A stretch of 64,000 nt of DNA from Bacillus massilinigeriensis (GCF_900111815.1 NZ_LT630004.1:905671-969670); one strand, 5' to 3'. Counted from the first letter of the stretch, positions 52,766 to 61,606 are shown. Made by a program: numbers and translations. Notes: generated by a model not told the origin, from the sequence alone.

Positions 52766-54121
52766 ATGCTGCGTAGTTTAAAAAACAGTGTCAGGCGGAT
52801 GTCGCCGGCGCAGATGATCATTCTTTACTATTTAGTTGCCGTTCTCATATCGGTGCTGCTCTTAAGACTGCCGTTCTGTATCAAGGAAGGTGTGGAATTG
52901 TCTTTCATGGATGCATTGTTTACATCTGTCAGTGCGGTGAGTGTCACAGGGCTTTCAACAGTAAATATTTCAGAGACCTTCACGGTTCCTGGAAACTTTG
53001 TGTTAATGTTCGTCTTCCAGTTCGGGGGAATTGGCATCATGACGCTTGGTACTTTTTTCTGGCTCATTCTTAGGAAGAAAATTGGCTTGAGGGAACGCAG
53101 GCTTATCATGACTGATCAAAACCAGACAGGCTTGTCAGGTATGGTTAAACACTTAAAAAGTATTCTCGTATTAATCCTGCTAATTGAGCTGATTGGTGCT
53201 ATCATTCTTGGTACCTATTTCCTCAATTATTATCCTGATTGGAAGGAAGCTTACCTACATGGTTTGTTCCTAGCTATCAGCTCCACCACGAATGCGGGCT
53301 TTGATATAACTGGTGCTTCCCTTCTTCCCTTTTCGCATGATTATTTCATTCAGTCAGTGACAATGGTACTCATCATAGCGGGAGCAATTGGTTTCCCAGT
53401 TCTCATTGAATTGAAGGAATTTATCAAGAATAGGCGCAAAGATCGGCGAACAAGACTTAGTCTGTTCACTAAGATTACGACTGTTACCTTTATGGGTCTC
53501 CTCGTGTTTGGAACGATGGCAATTTTCTTTTTGGAAATGAACGGGCATTTTCGTGGTATGGAATGGCATGAAGCATTCTTCTATTCGCTCTTTCAATCTG
53601 TCAGTACAAGAAGCGCCGGACTTGCTACGATGGACATGAACGATTTTTCTATTCCGACCCTTTTAGTGGTTAGCGGCCTGATTTTCATTGGTGCCTCACC
53701 CAGCTCTGTCGGGGGCGGTATCCGGACGACGACATTCGCTTTGAACTTATTATTCCTGTATCATTACGGACGAGGAAACAGGTCAATCAAGCTATTCAGA
53801 CGCGAGCTGATGGAAGAGGATATTATAAAATCGATGGTGGTCACCATAATGGCATTAATTCTCTGTTTTGTAGCAACAATGGTGTTGACCATCACAGAAA
53901 AATTCACACTTATTTCCATTATTTTTGAAGTTGCGTCTGCTTTCGGAACAAGCGGCCTTTCTATGGGGATAACCTCCGAGCTAAGCAATATTGGAAAAAT
54001 GGTCGTCATGATCCTTATGTTTATAGGCAGGGTAGGGATTGTTTCTTTTCTTGTTTCAATGGCAGGTAAGAGTAAAAGCTCTAATTACCATTATCCAAAG
54101 GAAAAAGTCATTATCGGTTGA
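52766..54121 (+). CDS. ktrD: Ktr/Trk-family potassium uptake membrane subunit
   Basis: A 451-residue potassium channel-like transporter with four M1-P-M2 repeats. The four selectivity-filter segments are seen: SVTGLST, TTNAGFDIT, TRSAGLATM and GTSGLSMG. AAAGGA ribosome site. It associates with a cytoplasmic KtrC-type RCK subunit, which is not in this window; that agrees with the unlinked KtrC-KtrD system. Syntenic with ktrD of B. subtilis. Its stop is immediately followed by the convergent stop of the next gene. Confidence 0.92.
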   Translation: MLRSLKNSVRRMSPAQMIILYYLVAVLISVLLLRLPFCIKEGVELSFMDALFTSVSAVSVTGLSTVNISETFTVPGNFVLMFVFQFGGIGIMTLGTFFWLILRKKIGLRERRLIMTDQNQTGLSGMVKHLKSILVLILLIELIGAIILGTYFLNYYPDWKEAYLHGLFLAISSTTNAGFDITGASLLPFSHDYFIQSVTMVLIIAGAIGFPVLIELKEFIKNRRKDRRTRLSLFTKITTVTFMGLLVFGTMAIFFLEMNGHFRGMEWHEAFFYSLFQSVSTRSAGLATMDMNDFSIPTLLVVSGLIFIGASPSSVGGGIRTTTFALNLLFLYHYGRGNRSIKLFRRELMEEDIIKSMVVTIMALILCFVATMVLTITEKFTLISIIFEVASAFGTSGLSMGITSELSNIGKMVVMILMFIGRVGIVSFLVSMAGKSKSSNYHYPKEKVIIG

Positions 54122-54475
54122 TCAATCCTGTCCTTTGCTTGCATCAATTGTCGGGTGCATGAAGGGATAAGCCTGAGGTTTTTTCAAGCTTTCAAGAAGT
54201 TCCTTGTTTTCTGTCGTATTCCACCCAATATCGTTAGTTGGATGCACCCATTCATCACCTGACATGATTTCCGGGTCTGTATCTTCTGTCCAATTTTCCA
54301 ATGGGGAGTCAGCGGATGCATAGAAGCTGTCACCGATTACTACTCCATGGCTATTTACAAAAGGTTCTTGAAGCCTCATCCCTGTTTCCTTAAAACTTGG
54401 AGCATTCATTTGGTGGGGAAGTGTTTCGTCAATACCTAGATTATCCTTATGAAGTCGTTTCTTTTTTTGATCCAT
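54122..54475 (-). CDS. DUF3905 domain protein
   Basis: A 117-residue soluble protein of the Bacillaceae DUF3905 family: GVVIGDSFYASADSPLENWTEDTDPEIMSGDEWVHPTNDIGWN is the conserved block. GAAGGA ribosome site. Function unknown, commonly found in spore formers. Stop codons of this gene and ktrD abut with no intergenic space or terminator. Confidence 0.8.
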   Translation of the reverse strand: MDQKKKRLHKDNLGIDETLPHQMNAPSFKETGMRLQEPFVNSHGVVIGDSFYASADSPLENWTEDTDPEIMSGDEWVHPTNDIGWNTTENKELLESLKKPQAYPFMHPTIDASKGQD

Positions 54476-54630
54476 TATATCCATCCTTCTTTTTTTCTTT
54501 ATTGTTTGACCGGCTCTTTGTTTTTATGAAACATTTTCAAAGCTTTTCGCTTGAAACCTTTTCCGCACATAATTACTTTTCAGCTGTTAAGGATAAAAAG
54601 GCACGAACATTAGCGAAAGGGCGGGATACA

Positions 54631-54792
54631 GTGGCAAAGCGAAAAGCAGAAAGCAACGCAATCGAAAAATATACGAAAACACCGAACAAGAATATTAATG
54701 AGTCCCATTTTACACCAGAGTTTGCCCATGGCGAGGATGAAGGAAAGTTTGCGAACAGGAACTCCAAGCATGGTCGTGAAGGAAGATCCTGA
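54631..54792 (+). CDS. Small hydrophilic protein, possible spore protein
   Basis: A 53-residue basic/Asn-rich peptide (MAKRKAESNAIEKYTKT ... SHFTPEFAHGEDEG). GTG start after AAAGGGCGGG. Its composition and length resemble small minor acid-soluble spore proteins, but no known family signature is certain. It overlaps the next small gene by one base. Confidence 0.55.
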   Translation: MAKRKAESNAIEKYTKTPNKNINESHFTPEFAHGEDEGKFANRNSKHGREGRS

Positions 54793-54944
54793 TGGAGAAT
54801 AAAGCTAAAAAAAAGAAAGATGTTCCGGGGGCCAATGCAGAATTTGGTATGGAATTTGGAGATGTTAACACTTTTAAAGTTTTTGAGCATCCGTTTCCTA
54901 AGAAAAAAAGAAAAAAGGAACATAAAAAGAGGCCAGGAATGTGA
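54792..54944 (+). CDS. Small basic protein coupled to the preceding gene
   Basis: A 50-residue protein with Lys-rich ends (MENKAKKKKDVPGANAEFG ... PFPKKKRKKEHKKRPGM) and an FGMEFGDVNTFKVFEHPF centre. The ATG overlaps the previous stop by one base, implying coupling. The layout resembles small spore-associated proteins such as those between ktrD and ykrP in Bacillus; not identified. Confidence 0.55.
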   Translation: MENKAKKKKDVPGANAEFGMEFGDVNTFKVFEHPFPKKKRKKEHKKRPGM

Positions 54945-54966
54945 TATTCCAGGCCTTTTTTCGATT
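54930..54966 (+). terminator. Terminator after the small gene pair
   Basis: AGGCCAGGAAT / ATTCCAGGCCT with one mismatch, followed by seven Ts; it covers the stop codon. Confidence 0.8.
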
Positions 54967-54981
54967 CGATGTTGTTTTACT

Positions 54982-56721
54982 TCAAACTTGCTGATGTATA
55001 GTGGTATAGACTTCTGGAGCTTCATGACCACTATGGAAATGGATAAGCAAAAGTGATGGAACCCTCTTCACTACATGACTAATTAGGTATTCCTCCAAGT
55101 CGAAAGAAATTTCTTCTATAACGGTATGCTTTTGCATTTCCTTTTCGCTCAGGTTTTCAAGACTTGGAAACTTCTTTGTACTGAGAAGAGATTTATGAAG
55201 GGCGGAGCGGGTTTGCTTATCTTGAGAAGTCTCCCACCAATATTTCCTAGGACGTTGTTTTTTACCGGAAAGATAATCATACTTCATTAATCCTTCAATC
55301 ACATCAAGATTTTCTATTTTATTAGACTCTAGGAATTTGAAGAGTCTGCGGAAAAGGTCCTCAAGCTGATGCCCGATTCGTGACCAACCTTGATTCTCCC
55401 AGTAAGAGCCGAATTCTTGGAAGAAATCGAAAGGCGTAGAGAATGTGTTTTTTACAAGATATTCTATTGTATGATCCATACGATGATCATTCCAATATTT
55501 TTCCAAAACGTCTTCTACTTGCTTGATTCTAATAATATCATTGAAATCCAAGACATTATTGCCAAGTATTTCGTACGGAGGAGTATCCATAAAAACATAA
55601 TGATGGTCTTTGGCTCGCAGCCGAAGACCTGTGCCGCGGAGCATTTTCAAGAATCCAAGCTGTAGTTCCTCAGGACGTAGTGCGAATACATCGTTGAACG
55701 TGTTACGGAAGGAGTTATAATCTTCTTCTGGCAAGCCAGCTATGAGGTCGAGATGCTGGTCAATTTTTCTTCCTTCCTTCACCATTGTTACAGTACGCTT
55801 TAGCTTCTCAAAATTTTGTCTTCGCATGACCAGTTCATTCGTCTCGTCATTGGTGGATTGGACACCAATCTCAAATCGAAATAGGCCAGGGGGTGCTTCG
55901 TTGTTGAGAAACTGTATTACCTCGGGTCTCATGATGTCGGCAGTAATTTCGAATTGAAAAACGGTTCCTGGAAGATGTTCATCAATCAGGAAACGGAACA
56001 TTTCCATAGCATAACTTCTGCTAATGTTAAAAGTCCTGTCCACAAACTTAATCGTCCTAGCTCCATGCGACATAAGATAACGTATATCTTCTTTGATTTT
56101 TTCACGATCAAAGTACCGCACTCCAACTTCAATAGAGGATAGACAGAACTGGCAGCTAAAAGGGCAGCCCCTGCTAGTTTCCACATAAGTTACTCTTTTT
56201 GATAATTCCTCCCTATCCTCTGGGAAGCGATAAGGTGAAGGCATTTCTTTTAAATCCAGCTTGTTTCGCTGGGGGTTAACAATGATTTTTCCGTTGCTCC
56301 GAAAGCTAATTCCAGGAACCTCTTTATAATCTTTCTCTCCAGCCAATTCATCGAGGAGCTGTTTGAATGTCTGCTCTCCCTCCCCGATCACAATGAAGTC
56401 CAATTCTTTATTATTTTCCATCCATTCGGTCACATCGTAGGTTACTTCCGGTCCTCCTGCGACAATAATGATAGAGGGATCGATTTTTTTGATCATCCGA
56501 ATCACTTTCATTGTTTCTTCGATGTTCCAAATATAGCAGCTGAAACCGAGGACATTTGGTCTCTTTTGGATTAAGTCGGATACGATGTTCAAGACAGGAT
56601 CCTTAATGGTATATTCAGCAAGTTCTATATGGTATTCTCGTTGGGCATACGCTTTCAAGTATCGTATGGCCAGATTGGTATGAATGTATTTTGCATTTAA
56701 TGTTGCAATCGTTATATTCAT
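54982..56721 (-). CDS. B12-binding domain radical SAM protein (DUF4080 type)
   Basis: A 579-residue enzyme. The N-terminal cobalamin-binding Rossmann domain (ATLNAKYIHTNLAIRYLKAY, IIVAGGPEVTYDV) is followed by a radical SAM barrel with the 4Fe-4S cysteines in TSRGCPFSCQFCLSS. The C-terminal DUF4080 region starts after residue ~400. AAGGAGAT ribosome site before the chosen ATG. Class B radical SAM enzymes methylate unactivated carbons; the substrate of this family is unknown. Confidence 0.9.
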   Translation of the reverse strand: MNITIATLNAKYIHTNLAIRYLKAYAQREYHIELAEYTIKDPVLNIVSDLIQKRPNVLGFSCYIWNIEETMKVIRMIKKIDPSIIIVAGGPEVTYDVTEWMENNKELDFIVIGEGEQTFKQLLDELAGEKDYKEVPGISFRSNGKIIVNPQRNKLDLKEMPSPYRFPEDREELSKRVTYVETSRGCPFSCQFCLSSIEVGVRYFDREKIKEDIRYLMSHGARTIKFVDRTFNISRSYAMEMFRFLIDEHLPGTVFQFEITADIMRPEVIQFLNNEAPPGLFRFEIGVQSTNDETNELVMRRQNFEKLKRTVTMVKEGRKIDQHLDLIAGLPEEDYNSFRNTFNDVFALRPEELQLGFLKMLRGTGLRLRAKDHHYVFMDTPPYEILGNNVLDFNDIIRIKQVEDVLEKYWNDHRMDHTIEYLVKNTFSTPFDFFQEFGSYWENQGWSRIGHQLEDLFRRLFKFLESNKIENLDVIEGLMKYDYLSGKKQRPRKYWWETSQDKQTRSALHKSLLSTKKFPSLENLSEKEMQKHTVIEEISFDLEEYLISHVVKRVPSLLLIHFHSGHEAPEVYTTIHQQV

Positions 56722-56799
56722 GGCACTAATCTCCTTATTCATCCAAGCTAACAGTTAATTATAGGTGATTATCTATAAAAAAGAAAGTGACCAAATCCG

Positions 56800-56833
56800 A
56801 AAAAAAGGGGCGCCCAATTATTGGACAGCCCCT
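56800..56833 (-). terminator. Terminator of the ykrP-like gene
   Basis: On the minus strand AGGGGCTGTCCAA and TTGGGCGCCCCT form an interrupted stem followed by TTTTTT. Confidence 0.8.
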
Positions 56834-56837
56834 TGCT

Positions 56838-57881
56838 TTAACTGCTTAATATTTTTTTTCGATAGGCTTTAATGAATGCAGTTGATTTTGTCAGATAGGT
56901 TGTAAATCTTGTCATTTTTAGCTCAATGATAGGCTGGGTGAGAGCTGTTGCTGTTCTGCTTGAAAGAACAAGGGTCAATATTAGAGCAAGGGCTGCAAGC
57001 AGAAGGAAATTTTCAGGTTCGCTAAAGTATTCCTTTGCCTTGCTCTCTCGGAAAATCCGAATGAAGAAGCCGTGCAACAGGTACACATAAAGTGTGTTTT
57101 TTCCTAGTGATGTAAAGAAATACTGCCTTTTTGGAACTACTGCAAAGAAACTGAACACCATCGCAGTGCTTAATGCATACAAACCTAGTCGGATCAACAT
57201 ACCGGATGCAGCGGATGTTCCCATTGCGGCGTAAGGTTTAGATCCTAAAAGCCATTCGTAATCAATACCTGGAAACAAAGCAAATCCAGTGAAAACTACC
57301 GTGAAAGCTAGCAGTGCACCTAGTTTGTAGAAAGGTTTTGTAAGCGTCATTACTTGGTTTTTGTCCATATAATATCCAAGCAAGAACATGGGGAAGAAAA
57401 CGAATGTCCTAGAAAGGCTAAGCCAGTTTGAAACGCCTTCAAAGTAGCCTGACAGCAGTCCTCCTGCAAGAGCAATACTTAGTCCTATGGCTGGATGAAG
57501 CTTTGAAAAACCGATGAGCATAATATTCCAGAAGAAAAGACTAATCAAAAACCATAGTGACCAGTGCGGGTCAAGCGGGCTGACAGTAAGTTGTGACTCA
57601 TCATTCAAGAAAAAGTAAAATATAGAATAAATTAATTGGAAGATGAGGTAAGGCAAAATGAGCTTCTTCCCAATTTTTGCAATATAACCTTTCTCATTGA
57701 AACCCCGTGAGAAAAAGCCAGAGACAAAAATAAATGCTGGCATATGAAAAGTGTAAATTACTTTATAGATATTATAAACGGTGCCATTATCATTTATGAA
57801 AGACCGGAGCAGGTGGCCAAACACCACGCAAAATATCAAAATAAATTTGGCATTATCGAAGTAATAATCGCGCTTGTTCAT
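56838..57881 (-). CDS. Acyltransferase 3 family membrane protein (YkrP-like)
   Basis: A 347-residue membrane O-acyltransferase with about ten helices. RDYYFDNAKFILIFCVVFGHLLRS contains the family's catalytic His, and PAFIFVSGFFSRG follows. A short basic C terminus. GGGGAGAAA ribosome site. It lies where ykrP is found in B. subtilis. Probably acetylates a cell-surface polymer; the acceptor is unknown. Confidence 0.88.
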   Translation of the reverse strand: MNKRDYYFDNAKFILIFCVVFGHLLRSFINDNGTVYNIYKVIYTFHMPAFIFVSGFFSRGFNEKGYIAKIGKKLILPYLIFQLIYSIFYFFLNDESQLTVSPLDPHWSLWFLISLFFWNIMLIGFSKLHPAIGLSIALAGGLLSGYFEGVSNWLSLSRTFVFFPMFLLGYYMDKNQVMTLTKPFYKLGALLAFTVVFTGFALFPGIDYEWLLGSKPYAAMGTSAASGMLIRLGLYALSTAMVFSFFAVVPKRQYFFTSLGKNTLYVYLLHGFFIRIFRESKAKEYFSEPENFLLLAALALILTLVLSSRTATALTQPIIELKMTRFTTYLTKSTAFIKAYRKKILSS

Positions 57882-58209
57882 ATTTCTCCCCTCATTCCCC
57901 TTTTTCTATTCCGTTTTACCCGGGGGGAGAGTGAGGCAAACTGGGCAACTAACACGAACGTTGCCGACGATAAAAAATGTAAAATTCCTGTTATATTTGA
58001 AATAGGAATCTAATTAGAAAAAATCAAAGATAGCAAAGGGTTTAGCTCTATCATTTTTCCAGCTAATACATGATTTTTCAGTCTCCAACTTGATTATTTT
58101 ACAACTACATGACATTTTAAGTTGTAATATTCTCTTGTTGCAGGGGACGAGCCAGCAATTTTTTTCAAAAATCAGAATAGGAAAAACGCAAGAGAAGGAG
58201 TACAATAAA
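57882..58209. other. Intergenic region between ykrP-like and ogt genes
   Basis: About 330 bp, AT-rich, divergently flanked. It holds the promoters of both genes and a small ATTCCT/AGGAAT hairpin near 57982-58012. I see no coding frame with a ribosome site except the short upstream ORF listed separately. Confidence 0.5.
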
Positions 58210-58248
58210 ATGGAGAGGGAAGGGCCATTTTACAAAAAAAAGGAGTGA
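58210..58248 (+). CDS. Possible 12-codon upstream ORF of ogt
   Basis: ATG after GAGAAGGAG encodes MEREGPFYKKKE and stops one base before the ogt start codon. The ogt ribosome site lies inside it, so its translation would influence ogt initiation. Confidence 0.35.
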   Translation: MEREGPFYKKKE

Positions 58249-58249
58249 A

Positions 58250-58762
58250 ATGACCTTGCGGAAATTTAGGATGTTGGAAAAAACGCCGATTGGTAAGGTA
58301 TTTTTAGTGGCAGAGGATGAACAAATCGTAGCAGTGCATATCGGAGAGGAAAATTTTCGAAAACATGAAAGTCCCGATTTTGCAGTTGAGGATCGTGATG
58401 ATCTTCTATTGCAGGAAGGGAAGAAACAGATGATGGAGTATTTTGAGGGCAGCCGCAGAACATTCGACTTGTTGCTTTATTTCGAAGGTACGGACTTTCA
58501 AAGAGATGTATGGAATGCTCTGCAAGAGATTCCTTACGGCTGTACGAAAAGCTATCAGGATATTGCAGAACATACAGGCAGACCTAAAGCAGTAAGGGCT
58601 GTTGGGCAGGCTAATAAGGCAAACAAGCTGCCTATCTTCATTCCTTGCCACCGGGTCATCGGAAAAAATCACACACTGACAGGATATGCTGGAAGCAGAA
58701 CGCATATAAAAGAAAAGCTGCTTAACCTTGAGGGCGCAGCTTACCGGGGAGAGAAAGTATAA
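58250..58762 (+). CDS. ogt: Methylated-DNA--protein-cysteine methyltransferase
   Basis: A 170-residue DNA repair suicide enzyme that removes O6-methyl groups from guanine. The acceptor cysteine is in IPCHRVIG, and the helix-turn-helix region is YGCTKSYQDIAEHTGRPKAVRAVGQANKANKLP. Strong AAAGGAG ribosome site. Located as in B. subtilis, between the ykrP-like gene and mtnU; kinE, found at that place in B. subtilis, is absent. Confidence 0.95.
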   Translation: MTLRKFRMLEKTPIGKVFLVAEDEQIVAVHIGEENFRKHESPDFAVEDRDDLLLQEGKKQMMEYFEGSRRTFDLLLYFEGTDFQRDVWNALQEIPYGCTKSYQDIAEHTGRPKAVRAVGQANKANKLPIFIPCHRVIGKNHTLTGYAGSRTHIKEKLLNLEGAAYRGEKV

Positions 58763-58783
58763 ATTTAATCGTGTTTTTTGAAG

Positions 58784-58818
58784 AGGGGAGGGCTGGCGCA
58801 ATGCAGCCCTCTTTTCTC
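58784..58818. terminator. Terminator between ogt and mtnU
   Basis: GAGGGCTG / CAGCCCTC stem with an 8-nt loop, TTTTC on the plus strand. Confidence 0.8.
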
Positions 58819-58828
58819 CGTAATAGAC

Positions 58829-59611
58829 TTAATCGTACAATTCTGGCCTTCTGTCTGAAAAAACAGGAATATGTTTTCGAATTTCTTTTACTTTATCAAG
58901 ATTGATGGAAGCATGGATGATTTCCTCACCTTCACCAGCTTCTGTGAGAACAGCACCCCATGGATTAATGATCATGGAATGTCCTGCAAATACGTTACGA
59001 GGATCAGAGCCCGCTCTATTACATGCAATCACATAGCATTGGTTCTCAATTGCTCTTGCGATAAGGAGAGTGCGCCAATGATCCAGCCGTGCCTTTGGCC
59101 ATTCAGCGACAACAAACAATGCTTCTGTCCCTGTAAGCATTTGGGCGCGAATCCACTCAGGAAACCGGATATCATAGCAAATGACTCCGGCAAAGTTGTG
59201 ACCATCCATATGAAAGGTGCCTTTCAAATGGCCCGGTGTTAAATATTGATGCTCATCCATAAGGCGAAACAAATGTGTTTTACTGTAAGAAAGTGCATGA
59301 TGTCCGTCTTTTCGAACAACGAGCATAGTGTTCTCTACACCTTTTTTTGTTTTGTTGGCAACCGAGCCCCCAACGATGTGGATATTTAGTTTTTTTGCCA
59401 TTTCAGAGAGGAATATTGTGCTCTCAGTTGCTTCTGCGTCGGCAGTCTTGTCTAAGTTTACCAGGTCATAGCCTGTTGTCCATAGTTCTGGTAAAACCGC
59501 TATGTCAGCGCCCTGGTCTGCCGCTTCCTTTAAAAGCTTTTCCACTTTTTCTCTGTTCTCTTGGGGACTTCCAAAAATAATATCCATTTGAATGCAAGAA
59601 ATCTGCGGCAC
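58829..59611 (-). CDS. mtnU: Carbon-nitrogen hydrolase (omega-amidase, MtnU-like)
   Basis: A 260-residue nitrilase-superfamily enzyme. The triad is visible: Glu in AVLPELWTTGYD, Lys in YSKTHLF, Cys in GVICYDIRFPEW. It matches B. subtilis MtnU (YkrU) in length and locus; that enzyme hydrolyses the omega-amide formed by glutamine transaminase in methionine salvage. GTG start after AGGAAGGA. None of the mtn genes are nearby, so either they moved or the amidase serves general glutamine-transaminase metabolism. Confidence 0.87.
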   Translation of the reverse strand: MPQISCIQMDIIFGSPQENREKVEKLLKEAADQGADIAVLPELWTTGYDLVNLDKTADAEATESTIFLSEMAKKLNIHIVGGSVANKTKKGVENTMLVVRKDGHHALSYSKTHLFRLMDEHQYLTPGHLKGTFHMDGHNFAGVICYDIRFPEWIRAQMLTGTEALFVVAEWPKARLDHWRTLLIARAIENQCYVIACNRAGSDPRNVFAGHSMIINPWGAVLTEAGEGEEIIHASINLDKVKEIRKHIPVFSDRRPELYD

Positions 59612-60109
59612 TAATATGTCATCCTTCCTGTTAAATGTTTAGAAAATTTACTCTTTGTCATATTCTTATAGTATAATACTTACAAAGACATTTCCGCATT
59701 GTTGAATGGAAAACCTTATGAATAAATAGGATATCGAATATAAATCCCACTTTGATCAATAACAATTACAACATAATCCCGGTAGCACTTGCTATTGGGA
59801 TTTTTTAATTGGAAGAAAAATACATTCAGTTGAATAAATATACTACCATAATGGTTAATGCGCTTTACTTTGATAATCAGTGTTAATCTCTTCAAATGAT
59901 ACATCAGTTTTATCAAAGTTAGTCATTAATCATTGAGAAGTGAAATGGTTGGTATAGAGCAATTTGTCGAACTGAAAAAGTAACAATTGAAAAAAATGTC
60001 TAGTTTTGCGAATCTATTTACATTGATTTGAATTTCTGTAATACTGCTCTAGTAGCCCTTTAAAACTTATTCGAGAATAAAGATGGGGGAATAATAGGAG
60101 GAATTGCAT
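59612..60109. other. AT-rich intergenic region between mtnU and spo0E
   Basis: About 500 bp with no credible gene. It carries the divergent mtnU promoter region, a TATAAT on the plus strand near 59671-59676, an isolated intrinsic terminator (see next entry), and the spo0E upstream region. No S-box (SAM riboswitch) consensus is seen. It is the place where other Bacillus genomes hold methionine-salvage genes. Confidence 0.55.
59775..59806 (+). terminator. Isolated intrinsic terminator
   Basis: AATCCCGGTAGCA / TGCTATTGGGATT, 13-bp stem with a wobble, then TTTTTT on the plus strand. No plus-strand gene lies upstream, so it may end a small RNA or be a remnant. Confidence 0.72.
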
Positions 60110-60358
60110 GTGCGCGATACAAACAGTGCTCTAATGGAAAAAATCCAGGTGAAGAGGGAAGAAATGATGGCCTGGGCGCGCGCGACTGGGTTAAACAGTG
60201 AAGAGACGATACGCTGCAGCCAAGAACTGGACAGGCTTATATATCTGTACCAGGTTTTCTATAAAAGACGGCAGCAACGCAAGCAGAGCGGGCTTATGTT
60301 TGTCCGCCAGATGAAACTGCTGATGAACAAGTTTAATAGTCCGGCGCGTATTATTTAA
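60110..60358 (+). CDS. spo0E: Spo0E-family aspartyl-phosphate phosphatase
   Basis: An 82-residue sporulation checkpoint phosphatase that dephosphorylates Spo0A~P. The family motif SQELDRLI is in CSQELDRLIYLYQ, within a two-helix hairpin; a basic tail follows. GTG start eight bases after AGGAGG; the upstream TTG is too close to that site. Next to mtnU as in B. subtilis without the mtn and ykvA genes in between. Confidence 0.9.
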   Translation: MRDTNSALMEKIQVKREEMMAWARATGLNSEETIRCSQELDRLIYLYQVFYKRRQQRKQSGLMFVRQMKLLMNKFNSPARII

Positions 60359-60385
60359 TCTACGAGAATATACAGAAAAGTGCTT

Positions 60386-60418
60386 AAGAGCAGTTGCCAT
60401 TTGGCAACTGCTCTTTTT
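60386..60418 (+). terminator. Terminator after spo0E
   Basis: AAGAGCAGTTGCC / GGCAACTGCTCTT perfect stem with ATTT loop and T5. Confidence 0.93.
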
Positions 60419-60517
60419 AACCCCTTTTTACCTGTCCTGTAGCTGATTTTTATCATATACCGTTGGAACTAGGAAGTGATTGCAATCTACTTATTTGGTA
60501 ACGCACCTGGTAGTTGA

Positions 60518-60568
60518 AAAAAACTATTAAGGTAGTATCCTTACGAGGCTACCCTAATAGTCTTTTTT
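60518..60568 (-). terminator. Terminator of the RlmA-type methyltransferase gene
   Basis: On the minus strand GACTATTAGGGTAG and CTACCTTAATAGTT pair with one G-U, followed by TTTTTTC. It starts immediately at the stop codon. Confidence 0.85.
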
Positions 60569-61507
60569 CTAAATTTTGTTTTTACCAATTAATATATCGA
60601 AATCTACAGTTATTTGTGCCGTATCTTTATATAAAAAAGATTTTAGTCTTTCCTCTGTTGTTGACCAGGTTAGTGGAGTCATTTGAACCAACCATTCAAT
60701 TGAAGTTTTATTAAGGTTAATAACATAATTTAACCTTGAGCTTTCTACAAATTGAAAACTCTCTTTAAATCTCTCTACAGTCTCTAAATTAGAGTAATTT
60801 TGTTTTTCTTGTTTAAGAAATAGGTGTTCCCTTAACTCTTTTAAGTAACCACTTTGAGGCACAATCTTAATTACAATACCATCTCGTTTCAACAATCTCT
60901 TAAATTCGGTATAATTTGAAGGTGACAAGATATTGAGAATAACATCAAACTGTTTATTCTTAAATGGTGTGTTAGCAAGGTCTGCCACAGTCCAAATTTT
61001 ATTAGGGTAGTTCTTGGAAGCTGCCATAATACCTTCTTTAGAAATATCTATTCCGATCCCTACTATACTTTCGGAAAAGTCAGTCCTAATTATATCGCAA
61101 ATTTTAGAAAGAGGTGATCCCTCGCCACACCCCGTATCAAGTAAAAAAATTATTTCATTTGACTTAAAAAAACGTTCATTTATAATTTTTGCAATTGCAT
61201 GGCTTAATGGTTTATAAAACGCACCTTCAGTAATAAGTTTTCTTCGTGCTTCAAAAAGACCTTTGCTGTACTTGGTGTTTCCTGTGTGAGTCGCAAAGTT
61301 CAAATATCCTTGCTTAGCAAAATCAAACGTATGGTTATTTGAGCAGATTAAACTTTTAAAATCAATAACCTTCATAGACGATTTACAAATTGGACAAGCA
61401 AAAATGGCTGCAAAATTGCTCACATATTTTGCACTCTCTATTCTATTATTCTTTTGTAACAAAGAAGTCACCTCATTCATTCGTTTTGAGATAAATGAAA
61501 AAGGCAT
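60569..61507 (-). CDS. RlmA-family 23S rRNA (guanine) methyltransferase, probable macrolide resistance
   Basis: About 312 residues. The N-terminal zinc finger (CPICKSSM ... CSNNH) and the following FDFAKQGYLNF are those of RlmA. The SAM-binding motif is LLDTGCGEGSPLSKI, and PLTWST ends the domain. Gram-positive RlmA(II)/TlrB enzymes methylate G748 and give resistance to tylosin-type macrolides. The start is uncertain: the chosen ATG follows GAGGG by 11 bases, but ATGs seven codons upstream or nine downstream are possible. It is clearly more AT-rich than its neighbours, suggesting acquisition. A short leader ORF with an RYR end lies upstream. Confidence 0.85.
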   Translation of the reverse strand: MPFSFISKRMNEVTSLLQKNNRIESAKYVSNFAAIFACPICKSSMKVIDFKSLICSNNHTFDFAKQGYLNFATHTGNTKYSKGLFEARRKLITEGAFYKPLSHAIAKIINERFFKSNEIIFLLDTGCGEGSPLSKICDIIRTDFSESIVGIGIDISKEGIMAASKNYPNKIWTVADLANTPFKNKQFDVILNILSPSNYTEFKRLLKRDGIVIKIVPQSGYLKELREHLFLKQEKQNYSNLETVERFKESFQFVESSRLNYVINLNKTSIEWLVQMTPLTWSTTEERLKSFLYKDTAQITVDFDILIGKNKI

Positions 61508-61576
61508 AGACAAATAAACCCTCATCATATTTTTTAAAAAATATAAGTTGGATTTGAATGTAGTCTATACCTATTT

Positions 61577-61606
61577 CTATCTGTAACGAATGAATTGAAT
61601 AATCAT
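61577..61606 (-). CDS. Nine-codon leader peptide ending Arg-Tyr-Arg
   Basis: MIIQFIRYR then TAG, with GGAG nine bases before the ATG. It ends in an Arg-X-Arg motif of the type known to stall ribosomes with macrolides. ACCTATTT before the leader (61630-61637) and AAATAGGT after its stop (61569-61576) are complementary. An 18-nt palindrome (61527-61544) covers the ATG region of the methyltransferase. Confidence 0.6.
   Translation of the reverse strand: MIIQFIRYR

Noticed and set aside
59612-60109. S-box SAM riboswitch near mtnU
   Set aside because: None of the conserved S-box core (e.g. GAUGAAA..CCGGCAACC) is seen on either strand.
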